DNA from: Tetragonia tetragonoides
Taxonomy: Eukaryota > Streptophyta > Magnoliopsida > Caryophyllales > Aizoaceae
NCBI GenBank assembly: GCA_038025085.1
Contig: CM076152.1
Span: 39,774,501 to 39,838,500, forward strand
DNA: 64,000 nucleotides
Direction: 5' to 3'
Below the pieces are notes generated by a model. It ran no database searches. It worked only from the letters and a program-made list of their open reading frames with translations, and had not been told where the DNA came from. A program made the translations under genes and the position numbers. This document shows, piece after piece, positions 45,096 through 54,864 of the stretch; the stretch's first letter is position 1; the number at the start of each line of letters is the position of its first letter.

Positions 45096-45576
45096 AGACC
45101 TGTCAAATAGATCAGGTTGGGTCGGGTTTGGGTTCAACCCAACTGATATATTTTTTAAATGGGTCGAAAACTCCAACTCTAACTCAATCCATTTTATAAA
45201 CAGGTTAATCAGGTCGACCCATTTAACCCATTTAACTTATTTATTATAAGTACAAAATGATAAAAACTTGATATAAATGGGATATATACCCTCAAATTTC
45301 TGTAGTAAGTAGATATATACAAAACAAACTATTAAATTATGGAAAATTTATACTTTTCAGTGATTATTAATTATATGTCTCATAAAATTTACTTTTCAAA
45401 AATAAAATTGACATGGGTAAGTAAATAGGTTAAACAGGTTGTTTTCAGTTTGAAAATTTCAACCTTAACCTAACCCATTTAATAAACGGATTGAAAATCT
45501 CAACCCTAACCCACTTTTTTCAGATTAGATTCAGATCGGGTTGTCGGGTCTGGTCAGCTTTTACTGTCAGCATCCT
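45096..45576. mobile_element. Degenerate hAT-like element with GGGTCGGGTT repeats
   Basis: Left end CAGACCTGTCAAATAGATC and right end TTTTACTGTCAGCAT, with sub-terminal GGGTCGGGTTTGGGTTCAAC and CAGATCGGGTTGTCGGGTCT. Composition and layout match the better preserved element at 54865-56651. Non-coding and old; exact ends uncertain. Confidence 0.55.
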
Positions 45577-47689
45577 AACTATGCGTAATGGTTTTTACTA
45601 GAAACCACCCTCATGAACTAATGTAATTTATCTAACTCAATAACATTGTTAGTTCATTCTTCCCCGATTCTCTACGTTTTAATCCTATTATTAACTATTT
45701 ATGGCCATTTTCATTTAGAATGAGGAAAACCTTAGTCACTAATTTTAGTGACTGTAACTTCCGGCAGTTAATTAGTGTTTGAATATTTGATTTCTAATTT
45801 AGCATGTGTCAGTTTCGATCGCTAAAATTACTGTCCGAAAATTTAATAACAAAGACGATTTTGAATAAATTGAAATTACAAATTTGTTGGTTCACTTATG
45901 CCTCCCCCAATTAAATATTGAGGGTGTTTGGATATTGACTTGTGGGGTGGTTTTTGGCAATATTGGATGTTTGACCAGTCCACCATCCAATATTGGTGTT
46001 TGGATGTTACCTTGTGAGATTGGCTTTTAGCCTGGGTTCCCACAAGCCAACTTTTGAAAAGCCAAGGAGGGTAGCTTATTGGTATTGGCTGGTGGCATTA
46101 ATGTAGTCCAATGACAAGATAATCCAAGACTTGCGGGCTAGGGGTCTCCCCTACCATCCCATCATCCTCGGACAAAGACAGAAAGACATCACCTGCTAGG
46201 ACTAAGGGCACTCATTTCGAGTGTTGCTAGGACGGACAAAGAACCTAAAACCTTCTCTCGAAGAATCAAAGGCAAAACTCAATATAAAACTCAACTACCT
46301 ATTCTCATGGAGTCAAGCAAATATCAAGAACATGAAGAACATAATTCTATCCAAAAAGCCCCAAGTAATTCTAACCTGCTCTCGTGGTTAGGCAAACTTG
46401 ATGAAAGATTGAGTTCGGGCGATCAAGATTCTTCTGTCGAATTTAAATTAATCACCAAGGATAAACAATAAGCAAACAATCAATCATTGTGCAACACTCT
46501 AACGACATGCTAGTTTCCAATTATCTAATTAAACATCAAGCAATTCAATCAAGCAACATCAACCTAGATAAAGGGGAATTAGGTACTCATGATATTCAAA
46601 AGCAACAAAGAAACTAAATTAAACATGATTATGCTAGAATTCAACAATAATATCAAGAACAATCATAAACTATATTGAAATTAATCTAAAAGAAGTAGAG
46701 AGATGGAAAAGAGAAAGTAGGGATTAGAAATACCCAAAAGTGCTTCAATGGATAATAACCAAGAACATGAACAAAACTTCAAATGATGACTTCAATCTCC
46801 AAAATGCAAAGATAAACTAGTATTTGATTCTAATCTATGAAAGCATAAAAGTATTTCTAAACTATGAGAGAGATAATAGGGTGTTAAAGAGATCATATGA
46901 AAGAGATTAGTTCTCTCTCCTTTTATAACCCCAAAATGTCTCTAATCGGATCCAATTGAAAAGCCAAAGAAAGGGCAAAGCTCACGACTTGAAATCTCGA
47001 TTTCCGGCGGCTTGCATGGTCGTGTGGATTTGTGAAGGAAAGTTGCATGGTCGTGCAACCTTCTTGAGCTCACTGACTTACTTGCAAGGTCATGCAAGGT
47101 TTAGCCTTCAAACTCGCATGGTCGTGCAAGTGGAATTTTGACTAGAACTTCGTTTTTGCACTTCTCTTCTCGCTTGGCTTTCTCTATGGCATCTTCCTCG
47201 ACTTCTTCTTTGACGATTGCGACTCCAAATCTTCTCCAAAGTCTCTAACAAGCCTCGGGGTCTCAAAATGTCCTAAAAACACATAAAAACACAAACATAC
47301 ACCAAGTAGTCATCTTTATCACAATAATCATAAAATCTCACAAAGAAATGATATAATTACCATGAAACCAATCAAATGAGTGCGTTTATCACATGTAAAA
47401 TAGCTCTAATTACGCACTCATCACCGCCACTACCGCCGCCACCACCACCAGTTTTGGCCTGCACTTTTCCCCACAACCCATAAGGGTCCCAGTCGTTTGC
47501 GGCCAACAACTGAACAATTAATCTCAAGATGGTAAACACAATTTGCCGTGTTCCGTTGATACCCCATCCATAATAGCAACACTAATATCTTTAAGAGATT
47601 GTTCACTTAGACCCTTGAAGAGCTCTAATTAGTTCAACAAAATACTATTTCTCATACCCAATGACGGCTGGTTTTTCAGTTTTTGACAT
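45577..47689. other. 2.1-kb repeat-like, gene-free region
   Basis: 45925-46130 has GGTGTTTGGATATTG/GGTGTTTGGATGTTAC direct repeats, MITE-like. 46140-47410 looks like an LTR or other noncoding repeat in minus orientation: a TATAAAAGGAGAGAG-type box on the minus strand near 46915-46930 and three to four GCATGGTCGTGCAAG-type words at 47013-47130. Boundaries not found. A (CCGCCA)n stretch lies near 47430. Confidence 0.4.
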
Positions 47690-47701
47690 TTCACTGTAGA
47701 T

Positions 47702-48268
47702 AATGAAATTGGGTTTGAAAGAGCAGTAGCAAAAGAGGTCATTTTCTGGGTTGTAACGAAATTGGTCTTACTCCTTAATCTCTGGTGTGATTGATTCACG
47801 ACAACTAATGCGGAATAATAATATTGGGAACAAATAAATAGAGAACAAAACACACAGATTTACGTGAAAACCCAACTAGAGAAAAATCACGGGCAGAACA
47901 AGAGTATTTTACTATATCTTGAAGGAGATTACAAAAGGAAAATCTCACCAAACAACCAACCGTAACACAACATACGGCAATGTAACCTAGTGTAACCATA
48001 AGACTTCAAGGCATTAATTCCAACAATTTTCTGGATTGTTTTTGCTGGAAAAGATAAAATGGACATTTTTTGGGTTGTTTTTGGTGGTGATGATAATAAG
48101 CTGGATTTGTATGGTGGAAAAGAGAAGGTATTGAATGAGGACATTTTAATGGTTTATTTGGATGCTGAGGGAGAGGGAGAGGGAGAGGGAGAGGGAGAGG
48201 GAGAGAGAAAGAGAGAGAGCTTCTTAGGAGAAAAAAAAAGAGGTCCAAAAACCCGTAGCCACGGCTAG
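47702..48268 (+). pseudogene. Unassigned exon-like ORF interrupted by a 276-bp insert
   Basis: Reading 47702-47749 (VDNEIGFERAVAKEVIFW, in part) and then 48026-48268 (IFWIVFAGKDKMDIFWVVF, GGDDNKLDLYGGKEKVLNED, ILMVYLDA, then a Gly-Glu repeat) gives one frame. The two parts are joined by a 9-bp direct repeat ATTTTCTGG (47741-47749 and 48026-48034) around the insert. I do not recognise the protein. The (GAG GGA)n tract near 48168-48205 codes the Gly-Glu run. The frame ends 8 bp before the MULE target duplication. Confidence 0.35.
47750..48025. mobile_element. 276-bp insertion flanked by 9-bp direct repeats
   Basis: Starts GTTGTAACG and ends AATTCCAACA. It contains GATTTACGTGAAAACCC and AAAAATCACGGGC, words shared with the solo LTR at 43441. 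The 9-bp flank would fit a Mutator-type insertion, while the content and the CCAACA end look LTR-like, so the class is open. Confidence 0.5.
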
Positions 48269-48276
48269 TGCTATAA

Positions 48277-48285
48277 TAAATACTG
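48277..48285. repeat. MULE target site duplication, left
   Basis: TAAATACTG, repeated exactly at 54714-54722. Confidence 0.9.
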
Positions 48286-48867
48286 GCGCAATTTGGTGAA
48301 AACCACCTTAACAATTACACCTTTTGTTCAGTACCCCCTAACTCTTGCTATTTGTTCAGTACCACCTTTAATGTTACAAATGCCGTGGAAGTCACCCCTT
48401 AAGTGAATTTCCGACCAAATATCTTAATTTTCTTCCCATTTTACCCTCACGTGTCCCTCATGTGACTTATAAATAATTTGACAAAATAATTAAATAAATT
48501 AAACTAACTAAACTAATTAAACTAAAACAAAGCGCATGAATTTAATTGTTTCATTTAATTTTCACCCACCCACCCCCCTTCACTTCAGTCATCTCGCTCA
48601 GCTCTCTCTATCTCTCTCTCTCTCTCTGTTCGTCCTCCATTGTCGTCTGTACTCTCTGTTCGTCCTCCATAGTTTCAATGTCTGTACTCTCTCTCTCTCA
48701 TCATCTCTATCTCTCTCGTCATCTATGTCTCTCGTCATCTCGCTCTCTCTCTTTAAGCTGACACTCTGTCTTCCTCGCAGTGACAGCGAAAGGATTCTTG
48801 CCAAAAGGAGATAAAGCGAAAGAGGAGTAATTTTAAAGTTTTGAAAGTGAATCTGGATGAAAAAAGT
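48286..48867 (+). repeat. MULE left terminal inverted repeat, 582 bp
   Basis: Matches the reverse complement of 54119-54713 with few mismatches from GCGCAATTTGGTG to GAATCTGGATGAAAAAAGT. It differs mainly in a CT-rich microsatellite (48600-48760). The inner part likely serves as promoter and leader of the transposase gene. Confidence 0.9.
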
Positions 48868-49267
48868 ATGCCCAACTTACATTATTAGCTTAATTAATCA
48901 TGCATTAGTGAAAAACGTGTTGTTTAACCTAATATAGTATGAAACTCTAAAAAAATGGAAAATTTGATGTTGACTGGTGAAAAACGTGTTGTTTATGGTA
49001 GTTTATTATGAAACCCTACAAAATTTTGGTTTTTTGATGATTTGAATGGTGAAAAACGTGCTCTTTATGGTAGTTTATTCTGCTAGTTTATTATGAAACC
49101 CTAAAAAATTAGGGTTTTTTGATGTTGTTTTGTTTTGGCTTGTATGGGGTTGTGGGATTTTTTGTGTGTAATTGATAATTATTTAATGTTTGAATTGAAG
49201 TGTGTATTTGTTAATGAATTACCATGGGTGTTTTCTGTTAGTTTATTCTGTTGTTTTGTTTAAGGTC

Positions 49268-52200
49268 ATGGGTGTAACTGCAAAAAAGCACAGGCCGCTT
49301 GTTCAAGTCCATCATTCTGACATAATTTTTAGGTTGCACTATGGTGGTGGATGGAAATATAGTAAAGGGGGCAAGCTTACGTATGAGGGGGGGGGGTTTA
49401 TACATCACAGTTGAGAGTGAGGCTTGTTATTTTGACCTTGTGGATTGGTGTAAAAATATTCTAAAGTATCCCGGGGAGTTTGAGATGTGGTTTAATAGGA
49501 AGCCTGGTTTTAGTTTGGCTAAGAACAAGCAAAAAATTGTGAATGATGAAGATATAAGGGGTTTGGTGGCAAGTATAAATGAGCAGGGTCAGGTTGATGT
49601 CTATGTTGTTGATGCTGATGATGATGGGTATGAAGAAGGTGATGAAGATGGGGACAATGTTGGGGAAATAGGTACTATGCATAGTGGGGACCACATAGGA
49701 CAAGTTGGTAGCAGTCAAATAACTTCCCAGCATTCAACTCTAAACCCAACAACACAAGACAACTCAGCTGGCTTCCCTTCCATCTCAGCTGGATTCCCTT
49801 CCACCTCAGCTGGCATCCCTTCCACCTCCTTTCCAACTCTAAACCCTAGCAGCTCATACCAACCATTTAAGAGGACTGGACCTCGAGTGAAGTCAAGTGC
49901 AAGAAAATTTTCAGCTCCAAGAAAATCTTCTGTAGCTCAGAAAAACCAACCACAAACAGATCCTCAACCAAAAAGCAAAAAACAGTCCAAGAGCAAGGAA
50001 ACTGTTGATGGCCAGGTTGATGATGATGATGATGAATCAGATCTATCAGCTCCTAGTGATTTTGAAATTGATGACACAGATTCAGGGGATTCTGATTTTG
50101 ATGGGTTTGGGGAGTTTAATCATGAGGTGGACTTTGACTGGAGGGCAGATTTAGTGACAGAAGGGTTGACAGGGAGTGTTAACCACAGTTTTGGTGTGGA
50201 AGATCATCCACAAGAACAACAACATAAGGGAGAAGAACAGCCACAAGAACAACAACATCAGGGACAAGAGCCACTCAATCTTGGCTCAGACTCAGATCAG
50301 GAGAGGCTTGGTCCCTTTGCTGGTGACCTAGAACCATATGGCAGTGATGATTTGGAGAGTTTGGTAGGGAGTGATGACAAGAGAGATCCCTATGATTTTT
50401 TCAACCCTAGATCTGATTTGAAGAAGCCAATAGTGTTCAAGAGAGGGCTTCAATTCTCAAGTAATGAAGAGTTAAGGGAGGCTTTGAGGGTTCATGCAGT
50501 ACAAACTAGATGTGATTACTTCTATATGCATAATGATAAGAGTAGGCTGAGTGTTTATTTCTTAAAGAGGTGTCCTTGTCCACTTGTAAGAGGTAGGAAG
50601 AGGGGGTGTAAGTATGAGGAATTTAAGTGTTTCTTCAAGGTTCATGCAGTGAAGGTTCATGAAGAGGAGACTTTCCAAATAAGAACTGTCATGCCTACTC
50701 ATATATGTGAGAAAGATAGTCACAGTAAGAGGCTGACAGCAGCCTACCTTGCTAGAACCTATCTTGATAACTGGAGGACAGATCCCACTTGGAAGCTTAA
50801 AGCTTTCAAAGCCCAAGTGGAGAGGGATACTGGGTTGTCTGCAGGGTACTACTTATGTTGGAATGCAAGATGCAGGGCTAAGTTCATAATCTATGGAGCT
50901 TGTGAAGATCAGTACAAGAGGGTATATGACTACAGGGATGCAATCATGAAGTACAACTCAGGTAGTAATGCAGTTGTGGTGGTTGACAATGTAGATAGGC
51001 CTATTCCAGTATTTGAGAGGATGTATGTTTGTTTGCAAGCTTGTAAGGAAGGGTTTAAGGCTGGTTGTAGGCCATTAATTGGGGTTGATGGCTGCCATTT
51101 GAAAGGAGCCTATCCTGGAATGATATTGGTAGCAGTAAGTGTTGATCCAAACAACAATATCTACCCTATTGTCTGGAGTGTTGTAGAGGTGGAGAGTAAG
51201 GATTCTTGGACATGGTTTTTGAGGTTGCTATTGCAAGATCTTGGTATGCCTGATGAGAAGTTGACATTTATGTCAGATAGGCAAAAGGTAAGATGTATTA
51301 GTCACATTATTTTGTTTGTTTATGTGCAACTTATAGAAGGTAATTACATGGCTGACTTGGGTTTGTTTGCAGGGGTTGTTAGAGGCCTTTGCAATAGCAG
51401 CTCCTTATGCTTTCTTGAGGTTTTGTGTTAGGCATATTTGGGCAAATTTCAAGACCCAATTTCCTGGAAAAGCTTTTAAGGATGCCTTTTGGCAAGCAGC
51501 AACAGCAACAACTAAGGCAAGGAATAACTTGTGATTTGTTTATCTTAGACATCTTGTGTTTATGCATTTTCATTGTAGCTCCTGATGCATTATCATGTTT
51601 ATCTTCTCATTTCATTTTGTATAATGTATAGGAGGAGTTTAATAGATGTATGGAGGGGATTAAGCTATTTTCTAAGGATGCATACAGATATCTTAGTGGT
51701 ATCCCCCCAAAATGTTGGTCAAGGCATGCATTCTCAACTCTGCCCAAGTCTGATATGTTGTTAAATAACATATGTGAGTCATTTAATAATGTGCTCAGAG
51801 AGGCTAGGGATAAGCCTATTCTAACCCTCATGGAATGGATTAGAACTTATGTGATGAAAAGGCACTTTGCCAAAAGGGAGGGAGTGAAGGCTTACAAGGG
51901 AACTGTCATGCCCAATGTGTTGAAGAGGCGTGAGTGGGCTGATTTAGAGAAGGAATTGCACACTAATCCCTGCAGGAGTAGATGAGTATGAGGTAATGCA
52001 TAGAGATGATCGTGTGGTTATGAACCTTGCTAACAAGACTTGTACTTGTTATAGGTGGGACCTTAGTGGTATCCCTTGTCCCCATGCTTACAAATGCATA
52101 GAGTTTGTTAGGAAAAGTCCAATCAGTTTCATACATGAGTCATATAGCAAGGACAACTTATGTGTTGCATATGGTGTTCCTATACATGGGATGCCTGGTA

Positions 52201-52740
52201 TGAAACATTGGGGGAAGAGTTCAAATGACACTGAACCTGCGCCACCTGCTATTAGAAAGATGTCTGGGAGGCCATCTAAAAAGAAGAGGAAGTTGGAACC
52301 AGGAGAGGCAGAGGAAAGGAAGAGGGTTAAGAGGAAGTTCAAGCTTAACAAATGCAAGACATGTGGAGTACTTGGTCACAACAACAGAACCTGCAAGAAG
52401 AAAGACTCAAGTGAGCAAGCAACTGAGCAACCAGAAGACCCCTTACCTGAACCTGCACCTAAGTCTAAAGGTGGGAGGCCCCCATTACCAGCTGGAGCAT
52501 ACAAGAGAGTGCCTAAGTACCATAAGAAGAAGAAGACTCCTGTAAGTAAAATGACCTTGTATTTTTTGTAATTTGTAGTTTGTAATGCAACTAATCTAAT
52601 GACCTTGTTTATTTTTGTAGGTTGAGAATGCTGAGAGGACTGGTGAGCACAGCCCAATGCATGATGTGAACCTAGGTGACTTCAATGGCTTTGAGTTGTT
52701 TGGGAGCCAAGAGAGCCATGATATGTCAAGCCAACAATAA
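49268..52740 (+). CDS. MULE transposase (mudrA-like), four exons, two frame breaks
   Basis: Exons are 49268-51287, 51373-51516, 51632-52541 and 52621-52740. Introns 1 and 3 are GT-AG; intron 2 uses a GC donor (AAG/GCAAGG). An N-terminal PB1-like domain (LVQVHHSDIIFRLHYGGGW) is followed by an acidic, Gln-rich linker, the MuDR DNA-binding region (FKRGLQFSSNEELREALRVH), and the DDE catalytic region (GVDGCHLKGAYPGM with the first Asp, FMSDRQK with the second, then RHIWANFKTQFPGK). A SWIM zinc finger (CTCYRWDLSGIPCPHA) and a CCHC knuckle (CKTCGVLGHNNRTC) come next. The protein cuts TIR ends and moves the element. Two single-base breaks: a G10 run at 49387-49396 where nine would read through, and an extra base near 51971 before AGVDEYEV. 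Everything else is open, so the element decayed recently or the breaks are sequencing errors. Confidence 0.9.
51517..51631 (+). other. GC-AG intron of the transposase gene
   Basis: 115-bp intron with donor AAG/GCAAGG and acceptor TGTATAG/GAGG. Removing it joins ATATTK to EEFNRCMEGIKLF in phase 0. GC donors are a known minor class with an otherwise strong consensus. Confidence 0.65.
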
Positions 52741-53582
52741 CAGAGCCACTCAGTCATGCAGCCACATCAACCTGCCCCTACAACATCAACTGCATCTGAT
52801 AGGCCTCCATGGAGGCCTTGACTATTTTTATTTGGTTTTGTTAAGACAATGACAATGATATGTATTTTGGAATTGCATTTGTATTGCAATTGTATGATAT
52901 TTTGAACAAGTAGTAAGCTACAATTGCATTTTCAGATTATTTTCAGATTTCCAAGGGAACAATTGCAAGTATTTGACAGATTTCCATATATATTTTCAGA
53001 TTTCCAAGTATTTTCAGATTTTTCAAGTTATTGCATTTTGATTGCAAGTAGTTGACAACTTCATTTCATGTCAATAGCACAATTCATTTCATACCAATAC
53101 CAAAACAGTGCTACAATTCATTTGATGTAATGCTTTTAGAGCTTTGACTACTTCAGAATGATGTAATGCTTTTAGAGCTTTGACTACTACATATAATAAA
53201 CTTGCCTTCTAATCAAATAAAGACTTTAAGAAGTCCTGTAAATGCTAACAAATTGATGATACATGGAAATTGAACAAAATAACAAACTGAACAACCATTC
53301 TCAAAAGGCGTATAAACATTTCATTCCATTTGTGTAACAGTTTCAGAATAATCAGAATTCTACAGCAGTACAGCATTTGCAATGGCGCCTGTCCTAGGAA
53401 TAAGCTGGCTTTCTATTTCAGCATCAGCCATACTTTGCCCCATATCTTCCCCCTTAGGTACATGATCTGCAACCTCAGCCTCACGAAGTACATGATCTTC
53501 AAGCTTTAAAATACAAAACACAACACCTTAATTGCTCATGAGAGGTTACATGACAACATTACAACACACACAACACTACCAC
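52741..53582. other. MULE internal noncoding region between convergent genes
   Basis: 3' UTRs of both element genes. It contains a short tandem repeat, GATGTAATGCTTTTAGAGCT, twice (about 53125 and 53160), and on the minus strand an open stretch at about 53356-53510 (DHVLREAEVADHVPKGEDM) that could be a downstream exon of the GRF gene. Confidence 0.5.
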
Positions 53583-54022
53583 CTACATTTTGCTAACACA
53601 AACAAACAACAACATTACAAGCCCAATTACTACCACCCAAAGGGTGTACAAAGTATGGTCCATCTTTTTCATTTTCATCTTCATCTTCTTCACCTTACTT
53701 GACCTCTCAATACTCTTAGCCTTCAATTTTTGATTTTCCATAGCTTGAGCACCATTTTCAGCATTCAACCTTCCAATCTCATTTTGCAAATTTTTATTCT
53801 CATCCATCAACTCAATTGAGTATATCCTCTGCCAATCGGTCATTTCCACATCATACCATATGAAAAAATCACATTTTCGAGTTTGGGTTAAAGGATCATA
53901 ACCCCCACATCCAAAAAAAGGTCTCCCTGGTTCTTCTTTATCTTCGATTTGACAAGTGAGGCCCTTTTCTGGCATTTACAAGTTGGAGGCCATGAAGAAT
54001 GTGTTGAATTGGAGCTTGACAT
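53583..54022 (-). CDS. GRF zinc finger, coiled-coil, membrane-anchor protein of the MULE
   Basis: A continuous frame (53583-53975) gives EEPGRPFFGCGGYDPLTQTR then KCDFFIWYD, the conserved core of the GRF zinc finger (PGRxFxxC...CxFFxW). A coiled-coil segment follows (ELMDENKNLQNEIGRLNAEN), then a Lys/Met-rich stretch and a C-terminal transmembrane helix (TLWVVVIGLVMLLFVCV). The first Cys pair of the finger lies upstream in another frame: the ATG at 54022 opens MSSSNSTHSSWPPTCKCQ, so a single-base shift or a missed intron separates the two parts near 53930. Its place in the element, minus strand and convergent with the transposase, suggests an accessory gene. Similar small GRF proteins are widespread in plants (At4g04775-like, from memory); role in transposition is inference. 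Confidence 0.7.
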
Positions 54023-54118
54023 ATCTTTCAACTTACAAAATCAAAGAAAATCAAACAAACCCTAATTCAGTCAGAAATTGGGGAAAAAGGTTGAAGAGAG
54101 AGAAACATACGAACCCTA

Positions 54119-54361
54119 ACTTTTTTCATCCAGATTCACTTTCGAAACTTTAGAATTACTCCTCTTTCGCTTTATCTCCTTTTGGAAAGAATCCTTTCGC
54201 TGTCACTGCGAGGAAGACAGAGTGTCAGTTTAAAGAGAGAGAGCGAGATGACGAGAGACAGAGATGACGAGAGAGATAGAGATGACGAGAGAGAGAGAGA
54301 GAGTACAGACATTGAAGCTATGGAGGACGAACAGAGAGTACAGACGAAAATGGAGGACGAA

Positions 54362-54414
<53 letters not shown>

Positions 54415-54713
54415 GAGCGAGATGAATGAACTGAAGTGAGGAGGACGAACAATTAAATTCATGCGCTTTGTTTTAGTTTAATTAGTTTAGTTAGTTTAAT
54501 TTATTTAATTATTTGGTCAAATTATTTATAAGTCACATGAGGGACACGTGAGGGTAAAATGGAAAGAAAATTAAGAGATTTGGTCGGAAATTCACTTAAG
54601 GGGTGACTTCCACGGCGTTTGTAACATTAAAGGTCGTACTGAACAAATAGCAAGAGTTCAGGGAATACTGAACAAAAGGTGTAATTGTTAAGGTGATTTT
54701 CACCAAATTGCGC
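54119..54713 (-). repeat. MULE right terminal inverted repeat, 595 bp
   Basis: Inverted partner of 48286-48867. The (GA)n and (CA)n tracts at 54235-54412 are expanded compared with the left copy. Frames read here (Arg/Glu/Asp-rich) are microsatellite artefacts. Confidence 0.9.
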
Positions 54714-54722
54714 TAAATACTG
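54714..54722. repeat. MULE target site duplication, right
   Basis: TAAATACTG, identical to 48277-48285. Confidence 0.9.
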
Positions 54723-54864
54723 AGGAACGATTTGCCAAAACCTAGTGTACGGACAATTAAATAGGCCTAAAATCGATAGAATGCTTCCTTGTTTAGGAAC
54801 ATTTGATCATGACCACCCTTAAAAAATAACTTGACTAAAAAAATCAGCCCACAAGAGTGGTGAC

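Larger units (their letters stand above)
48286..54713 (+). mobile_element. Complete two-gene Mutator-like element (MULE)
   Basis: 6428-bp DNA transposon with long terminal inverted repeats (48286-48867 and 54119-54713), both starting GCGCAATTTGGTGAAAA, and an exact 9-bp target duplication TAAATACTG on each side. It carries a mudrA-type transposase gene (plus strand) and a GRF zinc-finger gene (minus strand), a convergent layout like maize MuDR, though the second protein is unlike mudrB as I know it. Confidence 0.93.

Noticed and set aside
48536..48814. Leu/Ser-rich protein within the MULE left end, and its Arg/Glu-rich counterpart at 54182
   Set aside because: Both are translations of CT/GA microsatellites inside the terminal inverted repeats.
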